From JBIOYL01 sp044870185 (lineage in GTDB: Bacteria; Actinomycetota; CALGFH01), in contig JBIOYL010000406.1 in the NCBI GenBank assembly GCA_044870185.1, positions 1 through 15,280 on the forward strand: 15,280 nucleotides of DNA, written 5' to 3'. Under the pieces are notes generated by a model. It worked only from the letters and a program-made list of their open reading frames with translations. It had not been told where the DNA came from and made no database searches. Below are positions 6,859 through 14,987 of this stretch, piece by piece. The first letter of the stretch is position 1, and each line of letters opens with the position of its first letter. The translations under genes and the position numbers were made by a program.

Positions 6859-9800
6859 CTAGCCGGCGGCCCGCTCCGGACCGTGCCGGCCGGCCTTTGG
6901 GTGTCGCTCTGCCTGAGGTCGTGCCGGGTCAGCTGGCTGGCGCTCAGTCGCGACTCGGCGGGCGGTGGTGGGCTGATGGTCGCGTTCGTGCTGGGCGCGT
7001 TGCTTGCCGTGGACCCGCTGGACCGCCGCCCGGGCCTGCTGCCAGGCTGCCCGTTGCGCTGGTTCGCTGGGCTCGGGGCCGAGCGCCCGCTGCTGGTCCT
7101 GGACGTCGTAGGCGTCCCGGTACTGCTCGATGGCGCCGGCGGCTTGTCGCCAGGCCCGACGCCCGCGGGTCGAGTCGGGCACCGGGCCGAGCAGCTCGCG
7201 CACAGACCCCGGCCGCTCCTGGTCGAGGGCCTCCTGGGCCAGCCCGCGGGCGCGGCGCTGCCAGGCCAACTCGCGGATCACCTGCTGGTAGTCATGGCCG
7301 AGCTGGGGGTGGCCCTCCAGCCAGCCGGCACGGCGCTGCTGGTGCTGGCGCAGCTGGCGTTCGCGGTCGGCGGCCCGGTCGGCCAGCTGGGTGGCCACCG
7401 TCATCGCGCCCGGGTTGGCCCTGGGGGGCGGCTGGTCACGACGGAGTCGGCGAAGCATCCCGGCCGGCTGGCGCTGCTGGTCCTGGTCGGAGCGGGTGAG
7501 CTGGGCGAGGGCCTGGTCAGCCTCGGCCCGGCGGGCCGTCGCCCGCTCCAGCTCGCGCGTCCGATCCCGCGGGCAGGCGTCCAGCTCTGCGCGGAGTCGG
7601 TCCCGCTCGGCCCGCAGCTCCTTGATGGTCAGCCGCCGCGGGTCCAGGCTGCTGGGAGTGTCGATTGCCAAGTGCTGGCTGCCGGGCCGGCTGAGCGCCT
7701 GGGCCAGCTGCAGGTAGGCGTCCGGGGTTTCCCGGTCGGGCAGGTCCAGCTCCCCGCCGCCCTGCGGCTCGGGCCCAACCACCGCATATAGGCGGGTGTC
7801 CTGCCGGGCCCGCGACAGCTGCACGTACAGCCAGTTGACGTCCTCGCTGCCGGTCAGGCGCACCAGGGCCCGCCAGCGGGTCAGCCCCTGCGCCCGGTGC
7901 CCGGTGGTCGCATAGGCCAGGTCGACCCGACGGTTGCGCTCCTCCCCGCCACGGCCGTCCAGATACCACCGCGGCAACATCAGCTCCTTGGGGTCCTTGC
8001 CGTCAGTGCGGATGGTCAGCGTGCGCGCCTGGGCGTCGATGGCGGTGATGACCCCGCGGGTGCCGTTGGCGATCCCCAGCTGGCCGATCGCGTTGTGCCC
8101 GCACACCACCCGGTCGCCGACCGCGAGCTGCCGGTCCTCAACCTGCAGGCGATCGGGGCCAAGCCGACCTCGGTGGGCGAGGATCTGCTGGCAGCAGGTG
8201 TTGAGCCGGTCGACCTCGGCGCGGCGGGCGGCAAGCACCACCACCTCCTGGGTAGGGTCGCGTTCGGCGTCCTGGAATGCCTGCCACCAGTCCCGCAGCA
8301 GCGCCAGGGTGGCGGCGGTCTTGCTGTCGGCGGCGACGACCCGGTCGTGGGCCTGGTAGGCGGCCACCGCGTCGTCCACCAGCCCGGCGCGGACCAGCTC
8401 CAGGGCCTCGCGTTCCCAGGCGTGGCGTTGCCGCCGGTTCTCGACCAGCTCGCTGGCGCCAAGGCGGAGGCGCAGGGCGCGGAAGCCGCCGCCAGCGTCG
8501 ATCGCCGCGAGCTGCCGGTCGTCGCCGACCAGGACCACCTTGGCCTGGGCCTGCTCGGCGTGCTCGAGCAGCCGAGTGAGCTTGCGGCTGCCCAGCATGC
8601 CGGCCTCATCGACCACCAGCACGGTGCGGGCGTCCAACCGCTCCTGACCCTTGTCCAAGTCGAGCAGTAGGCGGTCGCAGGTGGCCACGTCCTCGAACCC
8701 CTCGCCCTGGAGGCTCATGGTCGCGATGCCCGTTGGCGCCGTAGCCAGGAGCCGGTAGCCGTCCAGCTGCCAGGCGTGGCGGGCGATGCCGAGGGCGAAG
8801 GTCTTTCCCGTCCCGGCCCGTCCCACGACCACGGCGGCCCCTTGGCCGCCCTGGCACAGGTCCCGGACCATGGCCTGCTGGTCCTGGCCGGTGGTGGGAT
8901 GGGCGGCCAGGGCTTCCCCTACTGCCTGATGGGAGACCCTAGCCGCCTGCTCGTCCGTTCGGGCGGTGGCCGCGGCGACCAGCCGCTGCTCCACGGCTAG
9001 CAACTCGGGGGTGGACCAACGGCGCTCCTCCAGCGCCCGGTCGGCGACCACACTGACCGCCCGCTCGGCCAAGAACCGATCCGCCAACTCCTCCAGCTCG
9101 GCTCGTCCGGCGCCGGTCAGGCCGGCGCCGAGGGCGACCAGGACGTCGGGGCGGGTGAAGGTGGACGCGGTCGCGGTCAACCCGTCCGGACCGGCCAGCC
9201 CATCGAACAGCCGACCACTGGCGTCAGCGGACGTTGTCCGGTCGCGGTCGCGTGTCCGGCTGGTCACCGCCCGGACCAGGGCGTCCGGGTCGTGTCCGCG
9301 CTCGGCCGCCTCTTGCCGCCAGCGGTCGTACAGGGTGTCCGGGGCCTCGCGTCGCTTGGGCTTGCGGGTGGCCTGGACGGTCCACTTGACCAGCCGCGGC
9401 GTCCGCTCCCGGCCGTCCTCAATCAGCCGGTCGAGCTCGGCGTCGATCTGGTCGGTGCGCTTGGAGAAGCCGCGGACCAGCACCTCGGGCATGCCCTGGA
9501 GCTCACGGTTGCCGTGGCTGTCGGCGGCCATCCACTCCACCCCGAGTGTCCGGACGAGCTCGCGCTGGTAGGTGGCCCGGTAGATGGCGTCCGCGGCCAG
9601 CCGATGCCGGTACAGGTCGCGGCCGTCCAAGGCCGTCCAGCGGCCGTCCGGGCCCTGGACGCGGTTGGCGACGACCAGGTGGGTGTGCAGCAGCGGGTCG
9701 CCCTCTCTGGACGTCCGGTGGTCGAACCCCACCGCCAGCACCCCCCGTCCGGACACGTGCTGGACACCACCGTGTCCACGGCGGGCGCCCACATGCTCGT

Positions 9801-10227
9801 CCAGGTAGCCGACCGCCTCGGCCAGCCCAGCGTGATGCGCCGCCAGTACCGCCCGGCCGGTGGCGGGGTCGCCGAGGCCGTACAGGATGGAGACGCTCTT
9901 GGTGGGCCGCAGGACCACGTCGAAGGCTGGGACGGCGTTTCCGCCGTGGGAGCGGCCGAGGAGCTCGCCGGTGTGGGGGTCGCGGCCTTCAAACATGGCC
10001 TGGAATTCGGACACGGATGCTTCGCCCTGCATGTCAAGAATGGTCGCGCCGGCGCCGTACCAGCAGCCTGGGGACTCACCGTGGCCGGACAGGTACGCCT
10101 CGTGGTCGGTGGCCAGCTCGCGGGTGTAGTAGGCCTCCCGGCCAACCGTGAGCTTGGCTATGTCGGCCACCACCCTGCCCGCTGCCTCCTCGCCTTGGTT
10201 GGCGCCAGCACCGCACCCGTGGTGCAC
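6859..10227 (-). CDS. mobF: MobF-family conjugative relaxase-helicase (TrwC/TraA type)
   Basis: A 1122-aa protein that would nick one strand at an oriT and unwind DNA for conjugation. The N-terminal relaxase domain has tandem tyrosines Tyr33-Tyr34 (REAYYTREL) and the three-His metal site: His170 (FDHRTSREGD) and His181/His183 (LLHTHLVVAN). The RecD-like helicase follows: Walker A GRAGTGKT (469-476), Walker B VLVVDEAG (536-543), VGDDRQL (567-573), TGHRAQG (775-781) and QLSRAR (803-808). Residues about 820-1122 are charged, helical and Arg/Gln-rich. The GTG at 10227 has AGGAGA nearby; the conserved domain begins about residue 20 (VADIAKLTVG), so GTG at 10173 or 10170 are alternative starts. All key residues are present and no stop interrupts it, in contrast to both flanking plus-strand remnants. 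No coupling protein or secretion genes are next to it. Confidence 0.93.
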   Translation of the reverse strand: MHHGCGAGANQGEEAAGRVVADIAKLTVGREAYYTRELATDHEAYLSGHGESPGCWYGAGATILDMQGEASVSEFQAMFEGRDPHTGELLGRSHGGNAVPAFDVVLRPTKSVSILYGLGDPATGRAVLAAHHAGLAEAVGYLDEHVGARRGHGGVQHVSGRGVLAVGFDHRTSREGDPLLHTHLVVANRVQGPDGRWTALDGRDLYRHRLAADAIYRATYQRELVRTLGVEWMAADSHGNRELQGMPEVLVRGFSKRTDQIDAELDRLIEDGRERTPRLVKWTVQATRKPKRREAPDTLYDRWRQEAAERGHDPDALVRAVTSRTRDRDRTTSADASGRLFDGLAGPDGLTATASTFTRPDVLVALGAGLTGAGRAELEELADRFLAERAVSVVADRALEERRWSTPELLAVEQRLVAAATARTDEQAARVSHQAVGEALAAHPTTGQDQQAMVRDLCQGGQGAAVVVGRAGTGKTFALGIARHAWQLDGYRLLATAPTGIATMSLQGEGFEDVATCDRLLLDLDKGQERLDARTVLVVDEAGMLGSRKLTRLLEHAEQAQAKVVLVGDDRQLAAIDAGGGFRALRLRLGASELVENRRQRHAWEREALELVRAGLVDDAVAAYQAHDRVVAADSKTAATLALLRDWWQAFQDAERDPTQEVVVLAARRAEVDRLNTCCQQILAHRGRLGPDRLQVEDRQLAVGDRVVCGHNAIGQLGIANGTRGVITAIDAQARTLTIRTDGKDPKELMLPRWYLDGRGGEERNRRVDLAYATTGHRAQGLTRWRALVRLTGSEDVNWLYVQLSRARQDTRLYAVVGPEPQGGGELDLPDRETPDAYLQLAQALSRPGSQHLAIDTPSSLDPRRLTIKELRAERDRLRAELDACPRDRTRELERATARRAEADQALAQLTRSDQDQQRQPAGMLRRLRRDQPPPRANPGAMTVATQLADRAADRERQLRQHQQRRAGWLEGHPQLGHDYQQVIRELAWQRRARGLAQEALDQERPGSVRELLGPVPDSTRGRRAWRQAAGAIEQYRDAYDVQDQQRALGPEPSEPAQRAAWQQARAAVQRVHGKQRAQHERDHQPTTARRVATERQPADPARPQAERHPKAGRHGPERAAG

Positions 10228-10328
10228 TGCTCTCCTACGATTGAATTGGGTTGGAACGAGAGTAGGTCGGGGGACAAGGCGTCGGGGAGGCGTATCGGGA
10301 GGTAATAGGACGTGGGCTTTTCTTAGCC

Positions 10329-10436
10329 ATGCCTGGTAGGCCGATGGTGGAACGACGGGGAGCGAGGACGCGTGAAGGACGAGGAGGCGAGCGCGATGCG
10401 CTGGCTGGGCAACGGGACATGGCTGAGCCGTCGTAA
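10329..10436 (+). other. Possible 35-codon reading frame in the relaxase upstream region
   Basis: ATG at 10329 gives MPGRPMVERRGARTREGRGG and ends in a double stop TAA TAA. No suitably placed Shine-Dalgarno is seen and the family is not recognised. It lies between the relaxase start and the recombinase remnant. An imperfect hairpin (CCAT..CCTggtAGG..ATGG) overlaps its start. Weak evidence; it may be non-coding. Confidence 0.15.
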
Positions 10437-10472
10437 TAAGAAAGCCAGAGATTGCCAGCTCGTGCCGTCGTT

Positions 10473-10720
10473 ATGAGGTCACGCATCTCCAAGGTCGTGC
10501 GCCTGGAAGCCGAGGATGCGCGGCTGTCCACGCTGTGCCTGCACGGCAAGGGTGGCAGACCCCGCGCGGTCCCGCTCCACGCCGAGCTACGAGCGGCGCT
10601 GGCCGCCTGGTGAGACGAGTGGCCCTGGCTGGGCCACGCCGAGGCCGCGTTGGCGCTGTTCTCAATAACCGTGGCGGACGCTGTCGGTCCGGGACGCCAG
10701 CTGCGTTATCACTGGCATTT
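10473..10720 (+). pseudogene. Decayed tyrosine recombinase (XerC/XerD-type integrase) internal fragment
   Basis: Frame one from 10473 reads RISKVVRLEAEDARL, then LCLHGKGGRPRAVPLHAELR, ending AALAAW before TGA (10611-10613). HGKGGKxRxVPL is the hallmark beta-hairpin and catalytic Lys region of the tyrosine recombinase core. Reading past the stop gives DEWPWLGHAEAALALF. A one-base shift then gives LNNRGGR, and another gives LSVRDASCVITGI, matching the family's ALFLNRRGGRLS segment. So at least one nonsense codon and two frameshifts separate recognisable pieces. The N-terminal DNA-binding domain, most of the core and the HxLRHTFAT box with the catalytic Tyr are missing. It probably marks the integrase that once moved this island, or an older insertion. 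Confidence 0.75.
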
Positions 10721-10855
10721 CGTCGACGCGACCGCGATGGCAAGCCCGCCGCCAACCGTCTACGGCGTGCCGGCGCGTGCAGTCCTGGCAGCTCAGGTTG
10801 GGTAGCAGTCCATCCAGGGCGCTCCTGACCAGCCGCGCAGCGGCGGGCGGTATGG

Positions 10856-12381
10856 CTAGCGGAACGACCTGTCGCCGCCTGTCCCGAGCCAGACTGCGCA
10901 GCGTTCGGCGACCATGATCGTGGGGAGGTTGGTGTTGGCCGCCGGGATGGTCGGCATGATCGACGCATCCACCACCCACAGCCCGTCGATGCCGTGCACC
11001 CGGCCGTGGGCGTCGACCACCGCCGAGGGTCGCCGGCCCGCCCCATCCGACACGTCCCCACCGGGTGGTAATAGGTGTTGACCTCCGCCCGCACCGCCGC
11101 CTCGAGCTCTGGCCCCTCGTCGGCGACGGCCGCACCCGGGTAGCGCTCCGCACCCAGCAGGTCGGCAAGCGGAGCGGTCCGCGCCAGCCGCCTGGCCACG
11201 CGCACCCCGGCGAGCAGGCCGGCGAGGTCGTCGGGGTGCTCGAGCAGGCCGAGCTCGATGCTCGGGGCGGCGGCCGGGTCCGCCGACCCAAGCCGCAGCC
11301 GGCCCCGCGCGCGAGTCGTGAGCAACGCTACCCACAGCCACGCGATCGCCAGATCGCCCGCCGCCTCGCCCGGCCGATGCCCGCACACCACGTGCACGTC
11401 CGGGCTGGCGGCCGTGGGCGCGTTGGCGACCGTGAGCAGCGTCTGGAACCACGGCGCGCCGACGCGGGCGGGCACCCCGGTGGCAAACACCACGCCCATG
11501 CCGGGATGGTCGGCCAGGTTGACGCCCACCCCAGGGCGGTCGGCGACCACGGGGATGCCCGCCGCGGCCAGCTCGGTGGCCGGCCCGATCCCCGAGCGCA
11601 GCAGGATGGCGGGGCTGCCGAAGCTGCCAGCGGCCAGGACCACCCGCTCGGCCGGCAGCGTCTCGGCGGGCTCGGCCAGGCGCACGCCGACCACCCGGCC
11701 GCCCTCGACGACCAGCCGGTCGACCAGCGTGTGGCTGCGGATGGTGAGGTTGGGTCGTGTGCGGGCCGGGGCCAGGTAGGTGAGCGCGGCGCTTTGGCGG
11801 ATCCCGTCGACGAGGTTGGCCGGCGCCGGCCCCGCCCCGATCGCCCCAGGGCCGTTGTGGTCTGCCACCGGCCGGTAGCCGGCGGCGGCGCAGGCGTCCA
11901 GGAAGGCGCGGTGCACCACACCCAGCTCGTCGAGGGCCGCCCGACGGATGGGCAGTGGCCCAGCTCGGCCGTGCCAGCGGTCGTCTGCCGTGGCGTCCAG
12001 GTCGCGCTCCAGGCGGCAGAAGAACGGCAGGACCTCGGCAAACGACCAGCCGGGATTGCCCAGCGCGGCCCACCGGTCGTAGTCACCGGGGCTACCGCGC
12101 AGCGCGATGGCCGCGTTGGTCGCCGAGCAGCCTCCCACCAGGCGACCACGGTACAGCTCCAGGGGCCGGCCGAGCGCACCGGGCTCGCTGCGGTAGCCCC
12201 AGTCGTGGGTGAACGCCGGCGCCTGGCCGCTGGCGATCTCCGGCGGCAGCGTGGCCGGGTCGGGGTAGTCGGGGCCGGCCTCGACCAGCGTCACCGCGCA
12301 GCTCGGGTCCTGGCTGAGCCGGGCAGCCAGCACGCACCCGGCCGACCCCGCCCCCACGATCACCACGTCGCGTGCTGCCAC
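10856..12381 (-). pseudogene. GMC-family FAD-dependent oxidoreductase, frameshifted near the 3' end
   Basis: Choline dehydrogenase/alcohol oxidase-like flavoenzyme. From GTG 12381 (Shine-Dalgarno GAGGAGG five bases before) it starts with the FAD Rossmann motif VVIVGAGSAGCVLAARL and LVEAG (Glu34 for ribose). GMC signature 1 is RLVGGCSATNAAI; signature 2 is GSFGSPAILLRSGIGP; the active-site segment is YYHPVGTCRMG. The frame is then lost: the expected DPSAVVDAHGRVHGIDGLWV, followed by SIMPTIPAANTNLPTIMVAE, continues one base out of register to TAG at 10856. Adding one base near 11025-11031 restores a 508-residue protein of normal family length. This is either a genuine recent mutation or a base-call error. 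Substrate is unknown. It begins immediately after the broken GH32 gene, which it appears to truncate. Confidence 0.85.
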
Positions 12382-12394
12382 CGGCGCCTCCTCA

Positions 12395-13130
12395 CCCAGG
12401 GTCGTCGGCTTCGGCAAGGGTCGCACACCACAACCCGCTCGGTTTGCGGCGCCTGGACCTCCCGCGTCGGCGCCAGCACCAGCTCGCCTCCGACCAGGTC
12501 GGCCACGCGGGCAGGCTGAGGGCGCCGACCCGGGTCATCGCCGTCTGGACCTCTTCCGGCAGATGCTCCTGGATGGATCCACCCCTACACCAGCTGGCGT
12601 CCCGCCTGGTCGACCAGGACCGTTGAGGCGTAGAAGACGTCGCCCCCGTTGATACGGCCTTGAGGCTGCCCGGAAGACGCCGTCGTCCAGCGTGCCGACG
12701 AAGTAGACCCCATGGAGCAGTGATCGCTGGGCGGCCGGGTCCTGGCTGCTCACGATCAGCACCCAGCGGTTGTAGAGCCGGAGCAGCTGGGGGCACTCCC
12801 AGTGTGCCCGAGGTCCAGTCCGTCCAGGTGCCTGGGCGCCTCGAACAGCACCCCCTGGTACTGCCAGGTTCGAGCGTCGCCGGAGCGGTACCGGACCACC
12901 TTGCCGTGGCGGTCCGGCCCGGCGGTGCCGGAGCCGACGATGAGCTGCCAACCCTGTTGGTCCTGCCACAAGAACGGGTCGCGGTGGTAGCCGCTGCCAA
13001 GGCTCGGCGGTGGGCCGGCGATGAGCGGGTTGCCGGGGTCCTTGTCCCAGCGGCGCAGGTCGTCGGAGCCGGAGGCCCGGCAAGCCGACTCCACCCGCCG
13101 GGGCGCCGTCACCGACCACGCCGGTGTATA
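12395..13130 (-). pseudogene. GH32 glycosidase pseudogene, central and C-terminal part
   Basis: Second half of the gene split by the IS. Readable pieces in order: ESACRASGSDDLRRWDKDPG, then GYHRDPFLWQDQQGW (RDP motif of GH32), VVRYRSGDARTWQYQG, and after a frame change WECPQLL (EC motif holding the acid/base Glu) and WVLIVSSQDPAAQRS, then DGVFRAAS, then GGDVFYASTVLVDQAGRQLV. Damage: frameshifts near 12810 and 12675; TAG at 12585-12587 where VWGWI is expected (Trp to stop); a 4-bp duplication GGAT-GGAT at 12571-12578; and a one-base loss near 12510. The final readable part, VADLVGGELVLAP to TERVVV, stops where the GMC gene begins, so the C-terminal beta-sandwich is missing. The family hydrolyses sucrose, sucrose-6-phosphate or fructans; this copy is inactive. 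Confidence 0.85.
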
Positions 13131-13141
13131 GACCGAAGTTA
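13131..13141. repeat. Left terminal inverted repeat of the IS
   Basis: GACCGAAGTTA, matching the inward-read right end at 10 of 11 positions, directly after TA at 13129-13130. Confidence 0.85.
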
Positions 13142-13413
13142 CGTGGGTTGTGACACTCAATATGCCCTCTGAGCTGCTAGAACGGCCTGTGGAAGCACTT
13201 TGTTGTAGACACGAAGCTCACTCGCTTGCGCGCCGGAGGCGGTAGGCTTCGCGTCGCCCAACCGAGCGGCATCCTACGAACCCGCTGGTCAATCCGCTCC
13301 ACCCGGGAGTCATGTAGACACAACGGCCGGTAGCTGATCACACCATCCTCCCCTGCTCAGCAGGCTATGAGGCACCTACCGCTCACGTACTAAGCCGAAC
13401 GTCGGTAAGTGGA
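13142..13413. other. Non-coding, structured tail of the IS
   Basis: No supported gene. Visible structure: stem CGAAGC (13212-13217) with GCTTCG (13246-13251); stem GAGCGG (13264-13269) with CCGCTC (13294-13299); small hairpin CCTGC-TCA-GCAGG (13352-13364) downstream of the transposase, a candidate weak terminator; and the 9-bp direct repeat TGTAGACAC at 13204-13212 and 13313-13321. This may be a structured RNA, a relic of a nested insertion or a degraded gene. No choice can be made from sequence alone. Confidence 0.4.
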
Positions 13414-14445
13414 CTATTCAGCGGTGATATAACGCAGGTTGGGATCGCCAAAGAAGCTACGAACCAGATGAGGGAGCTTCTGCAATCGGTGCAGTGCAGC
13501 CAACGCCTTGTGCTTCAGATCCGCGAAGCTCTCGATCCCAGTCCGACCGATGCGATCATGCTTGCTATGCTTCCAAACCCACTCATCAGGGTTCAGCTCA
13601 GGCGCATACCCTGGCAGAAAGACCAGCCGCAGCCGCCCCTCAGTGGAGGCAGCGAACTCCTTGACCGCGTTGGAACGGTGTACCGGATGACCATCGACGA
13701 CCAGGAAGACCGGACCGGGGGTGTCGTGCAGCAGCCGGCGGCAGAAGTCGATGAAGATCGGGCCGTTCAGGTTGCCGTCGTAGGCAGCAAAGCGCAGCGC
13801 CCCCTTGGCAGTCACGGCGGAGATCAGGTTGATCCCGAACCGGTCGCCGGTGCTGGGCACCACCGGGGTCTGGCCGACCGGCGCCCAGGTGGTCCCGGCG
13901 TGGTAGTCCGAGCGCACCCCGGCCTCGTCGGCGAAGGAGATCGTGGCCCCTAGCTCGGCAGCTTCGGCGCGGAGCTGCGGGTAGGCCTCGGTCTTCCAGT
14001 AGCGCACGGCCTCGGGGTCTTGCTGGTAGGCGCGGTCCAGCGGCCGCTGCGGCGACAGGCCCAACTGGTGCAACAGCCGCCCGACGCTGACCGCGGACAG
14101 CGCCACGTCGAACTCCCGGCGGATGAGCTCGCGGACCATGTCGCGGGTCCACAGGGCGAACCTGAACTGCAGCTGGCGGGGGTCCTTGCCGACGACCAGG
14201 GTGTAGAGGCGGCGCAGCTGCGCGCTGGACAGTTTGGGGCGGGGGCCTGGCACGGGACGGGCGCGGAGGGCGTCGAGGCCGCCCTCTCGGTATTTTGCTA
14301 GCCAGCCGTAGACGGTGGAGCGGGCGAGTCCGAGGGCGTCGGCGATGGCTTCTGGGTGGGCGCCTTGCTGGATCTGCTGGACGGCTCGGATGCGGATCTG
14401 CTCAAGGGTCTTGTGGTCAAGTTTCCTGCCATCGTTGTCGCGCAT
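13414..14445 (-). CDS. IS630-family DDE transposase
   Basis: A complete 343-aa transposase. The N-terminal half holds two HTH units: HPEAIADALGLARSTVYGWL (30-49) and a second winged region around LWTRDMVRELIRREF (98-112) and LSAVSVGRLLHQLGL (116-130). The catalytic core has the DDE triad: Asp173 (SFADEAGV), Asp251 (LVVDGHPVH), and Glu288 in the family hallmark PGYAPELNPDEWVW. No frameshift or stop is seen, and length is normal, so it could still be active. The start ATG (14443-14445) lies 66 bp inside the right inverted repeat; no strong Shine-Dalgarno precedes it, consistent with low expression. The helper overlapping-frame arrangement seen in some IS630 members is not needed here. Confidence 0.95.
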   Translation of the reverse strand: MRDNDGRKLDHKTLEQIRIRAVQQIQQGAHPEAIADALGLARSTVYGWLAKYREGGLDALRARPVPGPRPKLSSAQLRRLYTLVVGKDPRQLQFRFALWTRDMVRELIRREFDVALSAVSVGRLLHQLGLSPQRPLDRAYQQDPEAVRYWKTEAYPQLRAEAAELGATISFADEAGVRSDYHAGTTWAPVGQTPVVPSTGDRFGINLISAVTAKGALRFAAYDGNLNGPIFIDFCRRLLHDTPGPVFLVVDGHPVHRSNAVKEFAASTEGRLRLVFLPGYAPELNPDEWVWKHSKHDRIGRTGIESFADLKHKALAALHRLQKLPHLVRSFFGDPNLRYITAE

Positions 14446-14500
14446 GTATACAGTAAATCATAGATCAGGCCTCAAGTCCAGTTACCAGTAAACTTCTTGA

Positions 14501-14511
14501 TAACTTCGGTA
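14501..14511. repeat. Right terminal inverted repeat of the IS
   Basis: TAACTTCGGTA on the plus strand, followed by target TA (14512-14513). Its reverse complement matches the left end at 10 of 11 positions. Confidence 0.85.
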
Positions 14512-14798
14512 TAGATGACCGGCCGCCCGTCCACCACGCGGGCACAGCCGGACCAGCACCTGTCCCGGTCCGGGGCGTGGGGGGAGGGTTCCAGGGCGAA
14601 GGGATGCCTGCGCCAGGTAACCAGGTCGTCGGAGCTGACGTGGCCCCACCGCGGTGGCCCCAGACGGGCGCGTCCGGGGTTGGCCTGGAAGAACAGGTGT
14701 AGGTGCCCCGTCGGTGGATGGGCCCCGTTGGGCCGTTCATCCAGTTGCGTCCAGCGGTGACGTGGTAGCGGGGTGCCCAGTCGTCCGGTGGCGCCATC
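14512..14798 (-). pseudogene. GH32 glycosidase pseudogene, N-terminal part
   Basis: Start ATG at 14798 (an in-frame ATG lies at 14819) gives MAPPDDWAPRYHVTAGRNWM and then NGPTGPIH. The GH32 nucleophile motif WMNDPNG reads WMNGPTG here: the Asp codon is GGC (14732-14734) in place of GAC, and Asn is Thr. A base loss near 14700 shifts the frame. The continuation in the second frame is LFFQANP, then PPRWGHVSSDDLVTWRRHPF, ALEPSPHAPDRDRCWSGCAR and VVDGRPVIY, which runs straight into the IS. Loss of the nucleophile alone would abolish hydrolysis, so the lesion history includes substitution, indels and insertion. It lies downstream of the GH13-like gene, same strand, as in a saccharide-utilisation operon. 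Confidence 0.85.
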
Positions 14799-14987
14799 CT
14801 GTCTCGGCCTCTCGTCATGGGTTCTTGGACTGGCCGGACCTCGAGAACTGCTCCATGGTTTATGCGCGTCGGATGGTTTCGGGTACAGGCGGCAGCATAG
14901 CCGGCTGGACCGGCGTGACCGTGCACGCCGTGGTGATGGTTGCGTGACCGATCTTCGCCGAACCTGCGGTGTTGAGGCCGAGGACGC

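Larger units (their letters stand above)
13131..14511 (-). mobile_element. IS630-family insertion sequence, 1381 bp, inserted in the GH32 gene
   Basis: Bounded by imperfect 11-bp terminal inverted repeats (GACCGAAGTTA at the left, TACCGAAGTTA read inward at the right, 10/11 identical) and by TA on both sides (13129-13130 and 14512-14513), the target duplication expected of IS630/Tc1-mariner elements. It carries one transposase gene on the minus strand. Removing the element plus one TA restores GH32 reading GRPVIYTPAW in a single frame, which fixes both ends. The 272 bp between the left repeat and the transposase stop is long for this family and is described separately. Because flanks share TATAGA, a 6-bp duplication with 9-bp repeats is an equivalent reading of the same boundaries. 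Confidence 0.9.

Noticed and set aside
6586..7791. 401-codon plus-strand frame opposite the relaxase C-terminus
   Set aside because: It mirrors the Arg/Gln/Ala-rich coding of the relaxase tail, is low-complexity Gly/Leu/Val-rich, and lacks any recognisable domain.
6859..10227. A new defence or nuclease system built around the large RecD-like protein
   Set aside because: The His triad, paired Tyr and RecD-like helicase motifs identify it as a MobF relaxase; no nuclease, effector or defence partner lies nearby.
10228..10472. oriT upstream of the relaxase
   Set aside because: Only short imperfect hairpins are visible and no recognisable nic-site consensus, so the call cannot be supported.
10662..10855. 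Minus-strand reading after the GMC stop with a Cys/His-rich stretch (LPNLSCQDCTRRHAVDGWRR)
   Set aside because: No start codon with a ribosome site, and it overlaps the recombinase remnant. The CxxC pattern alone is too little to call a zinc protein.
13204..13321. CRISPR array or toxin-antitoxin in the IS tail
   Set aside because: Only one short direct repeat pair is present with a 100-bp gap, no regular spacers, and no pair of small genes with ribosome sites.
13142..13413. Group II intron or TnpB/IscB guide-RNA end in the IS tail
   Set aside because: No domain V-like hairpin, reverse transcriptase or TnpB/IscB gene is seen. The stems are too generic to support either.
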